Shown here: piece after piece, positions 1 to 8,647 of the stretch
Position numbering within the stretch: the stretch's first letter is position 1
Layout: the number at the start of each line of letters is the position of its first letter
Source: Phycisphaerales bacterium UBA7812
Lineage (GTDB): Bacteria > Planctomycetota > Phycisphaerae > Phycisphaerales > UBA1924
Length of the DNA: 51,226 bases
Assembly (NCBI GenBank): GCA_002480345.1
Contig: DLBY01000023.1
Coordinates: forward strand, 1,185 to 52,410
Reading direction: 5' to 3'
The notes under the pieces: generated by a model
Told to the model about the DNA's origin: nothing
Databases searched by the model: none
What the model saw: only the letters and a program-made list of their open reading frames with translations
Made by a program: the position numbers and the translations under genes

Positions 1-3000
1 GTCCCCGTTGTCGACGCCCGCCGACAGGCTCGCGCCGCTCGGCACGCCCGACACCGTCACGCTCAACGACTCGGACCCGTCCGCGTCCGTCAGCGAAGAA
101 GACAGATCCAGCGGGATCGCGCTGTCCTCGGCGCCGCCGGCATCCGTAACAACCACCACGGGCGTGTCCGCATCCGGGGTAACGCTCAGCGTCACCGTCG
201 CGGTCGTATCGCCCGTGACATCGTCGATGGTGTAGCTGAACGAATCGAGGCCCGAGAAGTCCGCGTCCGGTGTGTAGGTGAAGGTCCCGTCGGGGTTCAC
301 CGTCAGCGTCCCGTGCTCGGGCTGGTCGATCGACTCGATGAATGCGCGGCCGTTGCCCAACGCCTCGGTATCGAGCAGCACACCCGTGGTGAACGACCCG
401 TCCTCGTTGACGGTGCCGATCGCGGGGACGGCGTCGGGGGGCGGCGCGCCCGGGTCGAACTCCGCGTCGCTGAGGATGACGCGGTCGATGTTGGTGAAGT
501 CCACCTTCGCATTCGCACCGGAGGGCAGCGTGACGACGATCGAATCACCATCACGCGACATCTCGATCTCGGTTCGGCTGTACTGCGAGAGATCGAGCGT
601 GTTCGAGCCCCCGCCGCCGTCGATGGTGAAGTGCTCACCCCCGGTCGCGTCGCTGAGGACAAAGGTGTCGTCGAACTGCGTGCCGCGGAAGGCCTCGATG
701 CCCGAGAAGGTGTCGTTCCCGGCGTCGCTATCGACGGTGCCCCCGATGAGGTCAACCGAGATCGAGGCGGATCCGCTGCTGTAGTCCGCGGTGTCGGTGC
801 CCTCACCGCCGGTGAGCGTGTCGCTCCCCGACCCGGCGACCAGGGTGTCATCGCCGGCCCCGCCTTCGATCACATCATCGCCCGATCCGCCCGTGAGACG
901 GTCGCTTCCCTCACCGCCCGCCAGGGTGTCGTTGCCCGAGCCTCCGTCGATGATGTCGTTCCCAAGACCGCCTTCGAGCGTGTCGTTGCCCTCTCCGCCC
1001 TCGAGGGTGTCGTTGCCCTCTCCGCCCGAGATGAAATCGTCGCCGCCGTGCCCGTAGATCCGGTCGTTGCCGGCGCCGCCTTCGATCACATCGTCGCCGT
1101 CACCGGTCGTGATGGTGTCGTTGCCCGTCCCGCCGTCGACGATGTTGTTGCCCTCGCCCGCGTCGATGACATCGTTGCCGGCTCCGCCGCTAATGGTATC
1201 GCTGCCGGCGCCACCGAAGACGGTGTCGTCCCCCCCGCCCGCGTTGATGACATCGTCCCCGTCGAGCCCGCTCAGACGGTTCGCGTTGTCGTCGCCGGTC
1301 AGCGTGTCGTCCTGGTTCGAGCCCTCGGCGTTCTCGAACTCCCGGATCGTGTCGTTCCCGCCCGCGCCCGTCGCGGTGCCGGCCTCGAGGTTCACATCGA
1401 CCCCGCCCCCGGTGATATCGCTGTAGGAAACCGTGTCCGTGCCCAGGTCGCCGTCGAGCGTGTCATCCCCCAGACCGCCCCGGATGGTGTCATCGCCGTC
1501 CCAGCCCTGGATCTGGTTGTCCCCCGCGTCGCCCTGCAGCGTGTCATCGCCCCGGCTTCCGTAGATGTTCTCGAAGTTGCTGAGCGTGTCGTTGCCCGCG
1601 GCCCCGCTCGCGGTGCCCGCGTTCAGATCGACATCGACGCCTCCGCGCACATCGTTGTAGCGCACCCAGTCGGTGCCGTCGCCGCCGTCGAGGGTGTCGT
1701 CGCCGAGCCCGCCGTAGACATGGTCGTCGCCCGCGCCGGCGTCGATGACATCGTCGCCCCGCTCGCCGTCGAGCATGTTGTTCCCGGCGTCACCGGTGAT
1801 CGTGTCGTCCTGGTTCGAGCCGTACACATTCTCGAAGTTCGTAAAGGTGTCGCTGCCGCCCGCGCCGGTCGCTGTGCCGGCGACCATGTCAATGTCGACA
1901 CCCCCGCCGGAGATATCGTTGTAGGAAAGCGAATCGGTACCCTCGCCGCCGTCCATGGCATCGTCGCCCGTTCCGCCGCGGACATAGTCATTGCCGGCGC
2001 CGGCACTAATGGTGTCATCGCCGCCGCGCCCCTCGAGCCTGTTGTTCGCGTCCGACCCAACGACCGTGTCGTCCTGATTGGACGCCTGCACATTCTCGAT
2101 ATTCGAGAGCGTGTCGGTCTGATCGTTCCCCGTCGCGGTGCCGCCCGCGAGATCGATGACCATCCCGCCGTCCGTCACATCGCTGTAGGACACGGTGTCA
2201 CGCCCCGACCCGCCCTCGATCGTGTCGTTGCCGCTCCCGCCCTGGATCCAGTCGTTGCCGGATCCAGCGTCGATGACATCGTCCCCCCCGCCGGATCGGA
2301 TCGAGTCGTTCCGATCCCCGGTGAGAATCGTCTCGCCGGAGTCACCTGTCACGAGCCTGTTGTGATCACCCGACCCGTAGATCGTGCCATCCATCTGCGC
2401 GACATCGAACGACGACATGTCATCGCCAACGGTCAGGTCCCCGGTCATCACGGACGCCGTGATCGTCCCGATATCGCCGCCCGTGATCACATCGACATCG
2501 ATCCGATCGCCAGCCGTCAGGCTCCCGAGGTTGCCATTGATCGTGATCGGTCCGGTCCCCTTGAAGTCATCGCCCGCGGTGAGCGAGCCGGCGTTCCCGC
2601 CGATACTCATAGCCCCTTCGATGTCGTCCCCAACGCTGAGCGTTGTCAGATTGCCGCCGACGGTCAGATCGCCCTTCAAGTCCGAGTCCGTGCCGTTCCC
2701 TTCCAGGGTGATCGTCCCGGCGTTTCCGGCGATCGAGATGTCGCCGTCCGAATGCGTCGCGCTGAGCGACCCCAGATCCCCTCCGATCGTCAGCGAGCTG
2801 CTCGACACGATGTTGCGCCCGATACTGACGGTCTCGGCGGAGCCCCCGATGATGACATGTGCGCCGTCCCGCACTTGGTCATTGATCGAGAGCGTCCCGA
2901 TGTCGCCCTCCACCGTCAGCGTCGCGTTGTCGGTCAGATCATCCCCGACCCTGACCGTCCCGGCGTTCCCCGAGATCGTCACATCGCCGCGGATATCGTT

Positions 3001-4818
3001 GCCGGTCTCGAGCGTTTCGATATCGCCACCGACGGTGATCGTGCTGCCGACATCGACATAGCCGCCGATGGTGATGTCACCGACCGCGCCACCGACACTG
3101 ACGCTCGCACCGTTCTTGAAATCATCGCCCGCCGACAGCGAGCCCACATTCCCGGAGACCGAGACCGCCCCCTCGACATCATCCGCGACCGTGAGCGTGC
3201 CCAGGTTGCCGCCGACCGTCAGGTCGCCGCGGAGGTCAGAATCGACCCCGTCGCCCGCGATCGAAACCGAGTCGAGATCGCCCGAGACCGTGATGCCTCC
3301 CGTCGTCGCCTGCGCCGTCAGCAGCGTGACATCCCCGTTCACCGCGAGATCGGCGTGGATCCCCTGTGCCTCGACCGACCCGACATCCGCGTTGATGGTC
3401 AGCGGGCCGTTCGCGAAGTCGCCCCCGTCGAGCGTGAGCGTCCCGATCGAGCCCCCGCTGACGGAAACGCTCCCGACTGTCGCGCCCGCGTCAATCGAGA
3501 CCGACACCAGGTCCGTGTCGCTCACGATCGCGCCGATGTCCGACCCAATGGCGACCGACCCGACCGGCATCGCGTCGGCGCTCAGCGAGTCGATGGTCAG
3601 GGTCGAGTCCGCGCCCGCCTCGCTCACGCCGTCGATCGTCAGCGTGCCGGTGTCCGCGTCGAACGACCAGGCGACCGACCCGGCGCCGTCGACATCCAGA
3701 GAAGTCGCGGTCCCGCCCGCGACGAGGATCTCGGCGCCGCCCCCGTCCGTGACCTCGCCGCTCGCATCGGCATCGAGGAAGGTGACCTCGCCGTCCGCGA
3801 AGGAGATCGACTCGATGTCGGTGTACTCGATCCGGAACGAACCCTCGCCGGTCTCGATCTCGATCGCGCCGTCCTCGAAGCGTGCGTCGGAACTGTCGTA
3901 CGCCGAGAGGTCGAGCGCGTCGGCGTCCGCGCCCCCGTCGATAGTGATGACATCCCCCGCCGCGGCGCCGTCCACGACGAAGGTGTCGTTCCCGGTCCCG
4001 CCGCGCAGCGTGTCCGAGCCGCCCGACGCGGTGATCCGGTCGTGCCCCGCGCCGCCCTCGACGATGTCGTCGTCGGCCCCGCCGTCGAGGAAGTCATCGC
4101 CCTCACCGCCCCGCAGCAGGTCGTCGCCGTCACCGCCGAGCAGGGTGTCGCTCCCGAGTTCACCGAGGAGCGTGTCGTCGCCTGAGCCACCGTCGAGCGC
4201 ATCGTCCCCCGCGCCGCCCTCGATCTGGTCGCGCCCCGTTCCGCCGGCAATCGTGTCCGCGCCGTCGCCGCCCCGCAGCGTGTCATCGCCAGATCCGCCG
4301 TCGAGCGCATCGTCCCCCGCGCCGCCCTCGAGCACATCGCTCCCGGCGTCACCCGCGAGCACATCCTGCCCCGCGCCGCCGCGCAGGGTGTCCGTGCCGT
4401 CTCCCCCGAGCAGCGAGTCGTCGCCGTCCCCGCCCTCGAGCAGGTCGGTGCCGTCGCCCCCGTCCAGCAGATCCTGCCCGGCCCCGCCCCCGAGCACATC
4501 ATCGCCGTCCCCACCCGCGAGGATGTCGTCCCCACCTCCGCCGAACAGGTCGTCGTTGCCCCCGAGCCCGTCGGCGATATCCGCGCCGTCGGTCCCGCTG
4601 AACGCGTCGGCGCCGTCCGTCGCGCCGTCGATCATGTCCCCGGTGTCCACATCCGCCCAGGTGCCCGACAGCAGGATCCGATCCTCCAGGCTCTCCGCGC
4701 CCGGCTTGCGCTTCCGCTTTGCCCGGCCCGGAACATGCGGTCGCTTCTCGGACGCTGGTTCCTCACCCGGCCGCGGGGCGTCCTGATCGTGTTCGTCCGA
4801 GGGATGCCGATTGCGCAT
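1..4818 (-). CDS. Giant RTX / beta-repeat surface protein with LEPR-XLL-type N-terminus (partial)
   Basis: The frame is open without a stop from the ATG at 4818 to the window edge, giving at least 1606 residues with the C-terminus missing. There is no classical signal peptide. A basic N-terminus leads into ESLEDRILLSGTW (about residues 43-55), a LEPR-XLL-type motif known from huge planctomycete repeat proteins. It continues with RTX nonapeptides (GGxGxDxL/N type, about 60-285), a block of beta-strand repeats of the 'GNLGSLTAGDDF' kind (about 365-810) that looks like a right-handed beta-helix or fibre, a second RTX block (about 810-1345) containing four roughly 85-residue modules, and cadherin/VCBS-like domains (from about 1480). 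Ca2+ binding by RTX repeats is established for the family; an extracellular adhesin or matrix role is inference. It is divergent from the sigma/kinase pair, with 271 bp between. Confidence 0.88.
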   Translation of the reverse strand, partial: MRNRHPSDEHDQDAPRPGEEPASEKRPHVPGRAKRKRKPGAESLEDRILLSGTWADVDTGDMIDGATDGADAFSGTDGADIADGLGGNDDLFGGGGDDILAGGDGDDVLGGGAGQDLLDGGDGTDLLEGGDGDDSLLGGDGTDTLRGGAGQDVLAGDAGSDVLEGGAGDDALDGGSGDDTLRGGDGADTIAGGTGRDQIEGGAGDDALDGGSGDDTLLGELGSDTLLGGDGDDLLRGGEGDDFLDGGADDDIVEGGAGHDRITASGGSDTLRGGTGNDTFVVDGAAAGDVITIDGGADADALDLSAYDSSDARFEDGAIEIETGEGSFRIEYTDIESISFADGEVTFLDADASGEVTDGGGAEILVAGGTATSLDVDGAGSVAWSFDADTGTLTIDGVSEAGADSTLTIDSLSADAMPVGSVAIGSDIGAIVSDTDLVSVSIDAGATVGSVSVSGGSIGTLTLDGGDFANGPLTINADVGSVEAQGIHADLAVNGDVTLLTAQATTGGITVSGDLDSVSIAGDGVDSDLRGDLTVGGNLGTLTVADDVEGAVSVSGNVGSLSAGDDFKNGASVSVGGAVGDITIGGYVDVGSTITVGGDIETLETGNDIRGDVTISGNAGTVRVGDDLTDNATLTVEGDIGTLSINDQVRDGAHVIIGGSAETVSIGRNIVSSSSLTIGGDLGSLSATHSDGDISIAGNAGTITLEGNGTDSDLKGDLTVGGNLTTLSVGDDIEGAMSIGGNAGSLTAGDDFKGTGPITINGNLGSLTAGDRIDVDVITGGDIGTITASVMTGDLTVGDDMSSFDVAQMDGTIYGSGDHNRLVTGDSGETILTGDRNDSIRSGGGDDVIDAGSGNDWIQGGSGNDTIEGGSGRDTVSYSDVTDGGMVIDLAGGTATGNDQTDTLSNIENVQASNQDDTVVGSDANNRLEGRGGDDTISAGAGNDYVRGGTGDDAMDGGEGTDSLSYNDISGGGVDIDMVAGTATGAGGSDTFTNFENVYGSNQDDTITGDAGNNMLDGERGDDVIDAGAGDDHVYGGLGDDTLDGGDGTDWVRYNDVRGGVDVDLNAGTASGAAGNDTLSNFENIYGSRGDDTLQGDAGDNQIQGWDGDDTIRGGLGDDTLDGDLGTDTVSYSDITGGGVDVNLEAGTATGAGGNDTIREFENAEGSNQDDTLTGDDNANRLSGLDGDDVINAGGGDDTVFGGAGSDTISGGAGNDVIDAGEGNNIVDGGTGNDTITTGDGDDVIEGGAGNDRIYGHGGDDFISGGEGNDTLEGGEGNDTLEGGLGNDIIDGGSGNDTLAGGEGSDRLTGGSGDDVIEGGAGDDTLVAGSGSDTLTGGEGTDTADYSSGSASISVDLIGGTVDSDAGNDTFSGIEAFRGTQFDDTFVLSDATGGEHFTIDGGGGSNTLDLSQYSRTEIEMSRDGDSIVVTLPSGANAKVDFTNIDRVILSDAEFDPGAPPPDAVPAIGTVNEDGSFTTGVLLDTEALGNGRAFIESIDQPEHGTLTVNPDGTFTYTPDADFSGLDSFSYTIDDVTGDTTATVTLSVTPDADTPVVVVTDAGGAEDSAIPLDLSSSLTDADGSESLSVTVSGVPSGASLSAGVDNGD
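790..2390 (-). repeat. RTX array with four tandem ~85-residue modules
   Basis: Within the giant gene, the minus strand encodes four successive copies of a module. Each joins a SYSDISGGGVDVNL-like stretch to a NFENxxGSxxDDTLTGD-like stretch, followed by one to three GGxGDDxI nonapeptide pairs. The second part recurs near 1330, 1560, 1830 and 2090, a period of about 240-270 bp. The copies differ at many bases, so the expansion is not recent throughout. Confidence 0.8.
4190..4331 (-). repeat. Exact 34-bp direct repeat inside the RTX region
   Basis: Positions 4190-4223 and 4298-4331 are identical. Their offset is 108 bp, or 36 codons, which equals four RTX nonapeptides. This fits recent in-register duplication or gene conversion within the RTX array. 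Confidence 0.85.
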
Positions 4819-5089
4819 GCTGTGCCGCCTTCCCGAGAAGTCCCGCGGGGTAATCGGACACCCCCCACCAGAGGTCGACCCGAACCCTCGGACCCCGCGT
4901 GCCGGGGAGACGCTCGGTGACACCTGTACCGGCTGTGCCGGAGAATCGGCCCAAAAGGATGAAACCGGGCACGGTCCGAATATCCGAAGCGAGCGGGCCG
5001 CCACCCGGTCGCGAGCCCCAACTCCCCTGCCGGCTCCCCCGCCCCGACCGGTATCATGCGAAGATCCCCCCTAGCGACGGAGACGGTTC

Positions 5090-5704
5090 GTGGACGATCA
5101 ATCGCCCGGCGTCAATCCCGACGATGCCAAGGGCGCGCCCCGCCCCACCGGTCCTCCCGCGCCGCGAGCCGCGATCGATCCGGATCTCTATCAGCGTCTG
5201 AGGGCGATCGCCGCGGATTACCTCGCCCGCGAGCGCACGGGGCACACCCTGCAGCCGACCGCCCTCGTCAACGAGGCGTTCCTGAGGCTGGGGCGGATCC
5301 CGCGCGGGCGCTTCACCGACCGCCGACACTTCGTCGCCGCGATCGCGCAGGCGATGCGCCGCATCCTGGTCGATCACGCGCGCGCGCACGGCGCCCAGAA
5401 GCGAGGAGGCGGCGCGTCCCCCACCCCGCTCACCGTTGCGATGGGCGCGCACGCAGACGGCGCCCGCTCCGAGGTCGATCTGCTCGAACTCAACGAAGCG
5501 CTCGAACGCCTCGAAGCGCTCGACGAACGGCAGGCGCGCGTCGTCGAGCTCCGCTTCTTCGGAGGACTCAGCGTCCGGGAGACCGCGGATCTCCTCGGGA
5601 TCTCCGAACGGACCGTGGAACTCGACTGGAGCATCGCCCGCGCCTGGCTCCGCCGCGCCCTGCTGGACGATCGCCCGGCCGACGGACAGGAGGGCACTCG
5701 ATGA
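5090..5704 (+). CDS. ECF-type RNA polymerase sigma factor
   Basis: This 204-residue protein starts at GTG 5090. Region 2 is visible as RLRAIAADYLARERTGHTL followed by TALVNEAFLRL and ILVDHARA (about residues 30-105). Region 4 carries ERLEALDERQARVVELRFF, the helix-turn-helix LSVRETADLLGISERTVELD and a final WLRRALL (about 140-197). The TALVNEAxLRL and VDHARxxxAxKRGG features are typical of the planctomycete-rich ECF family (TIGR02999-like). Its stop overlaps the next start in an ATGA, so it is coupled to a transmembrane kinase. In such pairs kinase signalling is thought to control the sigma factor; here that is inferred from context. No anti-sigma gene is seen. Confidence 0.9.
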   Translation: MDDQSPGVNPDDAKGAPRPTGPPAPRAAIDPDLYQRLRAIAADYLARERTGHTLQPTALVNEAFLRLGRIPRGRFTDRRHFVAAIAQAMRRILVDHARAHGAQKRGGGASPTPLTVAMGAHADGARSEVDLLELNEALERLEALDERQARVVELRFFGGLSVRETADLLGISERTVELDWSIARAWLRRALLDDRPADGQEGTR

Positions 5705-8364
5705 GCGGCCCGGAGCGTGCGCGCGAGAAGCACAGGCGTCTGAGTGAAGCCGTCGCGCGCGCGCTCGGGGCCGCACCCGGTGAGCGAGAGACGGTCCTCC
5801 GCGACGCGTGCGCGGGCGATCCGGGCCTGCTCGCCGAGGCGGAGGACCTCCTGCGCGCACACGAGACCGATGACGGGTTCCTCGATCTCGAAGGCGGGAT
5901 CGCGCACCTCCGCCGCGCCGCAGGCGACGCCGCCGGGATCGGGGACCGCACGCTCCCGGAGATCCCGGGATACCGGGTGCTCGAACAGCTCGCGAGCGGG
6001 GGGATGGGCAGCGTCTACCTCGCGGAGCAGGAGAACCCGAAGCGACGCGGCGCGATCAAGATACTGCGCGCGCTGGGCGACTCGCCCGAAGCGCACGCCC
6101 GCTTCCGCTTCGAGAGCGAAGTCCTGGGGAGGCTGAAGCACCCGGGCATCGCCCAGATCCACGAGGCGGGGACATTCCGCGACCCCGACCGGGGCCTCGA
6201 CCGGCCCTTCTTTGCGATGGAACTGCTCGAGGGCGCCGCGCCGATCACCGAGTACGCGGACCGGGAGGGCCTGGACCGGCGCGCACGGATCCGCTTGTTC
6301 GTGGATGCGTGCGACGCGGTCCACTTCGGGCACCAACGCGGGATCATCCACCGTGACCTGAAGCCCGGGAACATGCTCGTTGACGCCCGGGGGGTCGTGA
6401 AGATCATCGACTACGGCGTCGCGCGCGGAACGGACGCCTCGACGATCGACGCGGGGGTGCGCACCATCGCGGGCGGCGTGATCGGCACCCCGCGGTACAT
6501 GAGCCCCGAGCAGCTCTCGGGCGATCCGGACGCGATCGATGCGCGCACGGATGTGTACGCGCTGGGGGTCGTGCTGTACGAACTGCTGACCGGGCGCGCA
6601 CCCTACGAGGTGGACCAGACCTCGCTGGTGTCGGCGGCGCGCACGATCGCGGAAACGGACCCGACCCGACCGTCGGCCCTCGTGCGCACGCTGCGGGGCG
6701 ATCTTGAGGCGGTGCTTATCCGTTCGCTCGAGAAGGACCCGGCGCGCCGGTACGCGTCCGCCGCGGCGCTCGCGGGCGATCTCCGGCGCTGGATGGAGGA
6801 CCGACCCGTCGAGGCCCGACCGGTCAGCACGCTCTATCAGCTCCGCAAGCTCGCGGCGAGGCACCGGGGCGCGACCGCCGCGGGCATCCTCGCGGCCGCG
6901 GCGCTGGTCGGGGGCGCGACGGTCAGCACGGCGCTCGCGGTCCGGGCGACCCGGGCGGCGCGCGCGGAGCGCCAGCAGCGGGAATCGCTCGCGGATCTCA
7001 ACGGGTATCTCTCGGGGATCCTGACCTCGGTGACGCCCGCGAGCACGCGCTCTCAGGAGGTGACGGTCCGCGAGATGCTCAGCGACGCGGTCGCGCGGAT
7101 CGACGAGGAACTGGGCGATCGCCCGCTGCTCGCCGCGACGGTCCGGCACCGGATCGGCGAGTCCTACCTCGCGGTCGGTGCGCCATCGGAGGCAGAATCG
7201 GTGCTCGCGAAGGCACACGCCGCGCGCGAAGCGGCGCTCGGTGACCACCCCGAGACGCTCGCGTCGCTCGTCCGTCTGTCGGACGCGTGGATGGAACTGG
7301 GGCGTTTCCCCGAGGCACGCGAGGGATTCGCGCGGGCCCTCGAGATGGCGGACCGGATCGGTGAGCGCGGGCGCTCCGCTCTCGCGATCGAGGCGATGGG
7401 CGGGCTCGGTGTCGCGTCGGCGCGCTCGGGCGACCTCGCGACGGGCGAGTCGATGCTGATCGAGGCGATCGACGATGCGCGCGCATCGGGCGTCTCCGCC
7501 GAGCAGCGGCTCACGCTGATGAACATGCTGGGCAACCTCCGCGCGCGCACGGGCGCGTTCGACGACGCGATCGCGATGATGCGTGATGTCGCGAGCGAGC
7601 GGGCCGAGATGCTCGGCGCGGATCACCCCAGCACGCTCATCAGCGTGAACAACCTGGGCTCGACACTGATCGACGCGCGCCGGTACGCCGAGGCGGAGAC
7701 GGTGCTGCGCCGGAACCTCGAGGACCGCGTCCGCGTGCTCGGGCGCGAGCACCCCGAGACGCTCTCGTCGATGAACAACCTGGCGATCGCGCTCTCGAGG
7801 CTGGGTCGGAACGACGAAGCGGGCGAACTGACGCGGGCTGTGCTCGAGCGGCGGACCGAGACACTCGGCGCGGAGCACCCCGACACGATCACCGCGGCGA
7901 TGAACCTGTACACCCACCTCGACCGGACGGACCGCGACAGCGAGGCGGACGCGCTGCTGGGGACCTATGTCCCGATCGCGGAGCGCACGCTCGAGCCCGC
8001 GAACCCGATCCGCCTGTTCGTCCTGAGCAAGTTCGTGCTCTCGTCGCTGCGGAACGGCGCGAACAACGAGGCGGCGGACGCCGCGCGGCGCGCGCTGGTG
8101 GCTCTGGAATCCGTCGCGGACGATTCGTTCTGGGAGGTCGCCCGCTTCCGGGCGTTGCTCGGGGCGGCCCTGTCCGCGGGGGGGGATCTCGACGAGGCCG
8201 GGGCGATGCTGGAACGCGGGGTTGCAGGCCTGGAGGCGACACGGGGCGCCGATCATCCGTGGACGCGGTGGGCGCTGGCGCAGCTCGGGGAGCATCGGGC
8301 ACGCGTCGAAGAATCCGGGTCCGAGAACGATCCGGAGCCCCCCGCGGCGCCCGGCGGGCCGTGA
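5701..8364 (+). CDS. Transmembrane Ser/Thr protein kinase with TPR sensor region
   Basis: The start is the ATG in the ATGA overlap with the sigma gene, giving 887 residues. The N-terminal cytoplasmic kinase domain (about 91-375) has the glycine loop LASGGMGSVYLAEQ, the ATP lysine in AIKIL, the catalytic loop HRDLKPGN (H217, D219), and GTPRYMSPEQ and DVYALGVVLYELLTG in the C-lobe. The Mg-binding DFG is DYG here (KIIDYGVARG), a conservative change. A membrane helix follows (about 397-418), then about 390 residues of TPR repeats, several with the kinesin-light-chain-like HPxTLxSxNNLxxxL pattern, probably outside the membrane as a sensor or scaffold. The PknB-TPR architecture beside an ECF sigma gene is common in planctomycetes. 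The ligand is unknown. Confidence 0.92.
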   Translation: MSGPERAREKHRRLSEAVARALGAAPGERETVLRDACAGDPGLLAEAEDLLRAHETDDGFLDLEGGIAHLRRAAGDAAGIGDRTLPEIPGYRVLEQLASGGMGSVYLAEQENPKRRGAIKILRALGDSPEAHARFRFESEVLGRLKHPGIAQIHEAGTFRDPDRGLDRPFFAMELLEGAAPITEYADREGLDRRARIRLFVDACDAVHFGHQRGIIHRDLKPGNMLVDARGVVKIIDYGVARGTDASTIDAGVRTIAGGVIGTPRYMSPEQLSGDPDAIDARTDVYALGVVLYELLTGRAPYEVDQTSLVSAARTIAETDPTRPSALVRTLRGDLEAVLIRSLEKDPARRYASAAALAGDLRRWMEDRPVEARPVSTLYQLRKLAARHRGATAAGILAAAALVGGATVSTALAVRATRAARAERQQRESLADLNGYLSGILTSVTPASTRSQEVTVREMLSDAVARIDEELGDRPLLAATVRHRIGESYLAVGAPSEAESVLAKAHAAREAALGDHPETLASLVRLSDAWMELGRFPEAREGFARALEMADRIGERGRSALAIEAMGGLGVASARSGDLATGESMLIEAIDDARASGVSAEQRLTLMNMLGNLRARTGAFDDAIAMMRDVASERAEMLGADHPSTLISVNNLGSTLIDARRYAEAETVLRRNLEDRVRVLGREHPETLSSMNNLAIALSRLGRNDEAGELTRAVLERRTETLGAEHPDTITAAMNLYTHLDRTDRDSEADALLGTYVPIAERTLEPANPIRLFVLSKFVLSSLRNGANNEAADAARRALVALESVADDSFWEVARFRALLGAALSAGGDLDEAGAMLERGVAGLEATRGADHPWTRWALAQLGEHRARVEESGSENDPEPPAAPGGP

Positions 8365-8485
8365 CGACTCCCAGAATTTCGGACGATTTTCCGGTCTCCG
8401 TTGCGCCCCGGGCGCACGGATCGCGCGTTTCTTAGAAGACGGGCGCGGCGTGCGCCCGCGGAACGCCACGCGGAAAGGGAAGACG

Positions 8486-8557
8486 ATGCGCAGGCAGAAC
8501 CCGGGGGCCATCCCCGTCACCACCGCTCGATCGCGGCGACGACACGCACCGCTCTAG
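8486..8557 (+). CDS. Possible 23-residue leader-type small ORF
   Basis: An ATG at 8486 follows a purine-rich GGAAAGGGAAG at suitable spacing and opens a 23-codon frame rich in Arg, ending in TAG. The stop region lies inside a short perfect inverted repeat (8548-8561, ACCGC-TCTA-GCGGT). It sits 90 bp before the large secreted protein gene. It could be a leader peptide or chance; there is no homology evidence. Confidence 0.2.
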   Translation: MRRQNPGAIPVTTARSRRRHAPL

Positions 8558-8647
8558 CGGTTCGGCGGACCGACGCGAACGAGCCCGCCGCTCGCGCGGG
8601 ATGCGTGACGCGGCACGACAACACACCACACGATTGAGGAGATTCCC

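Noticed and set aside
313..4185. Plus-strand open frame of 1290 codons opposite the RTX gene
   Set aside because: It mirrors the GGxGxD repeats on the opposite strand; the minus frame has the LEPR-XLL start, RTX motifs and continuous coding, while this one shows only Val/Arg/Asp repeats expected from the complement.
790..4660. Regular short repeats resembling a CRISPR array
   Set aside because: The repeats are degenerate 27-bp units coding for RTX nonapeptides, with no constant repeat plus unique spacers and no cas genes.
5374..8523. Minus-strand open frame of about 1050 codons across sigma and kinase
   Set aside because: It is the complement of two well-identified genes and has an Arg-rich composition without domains.
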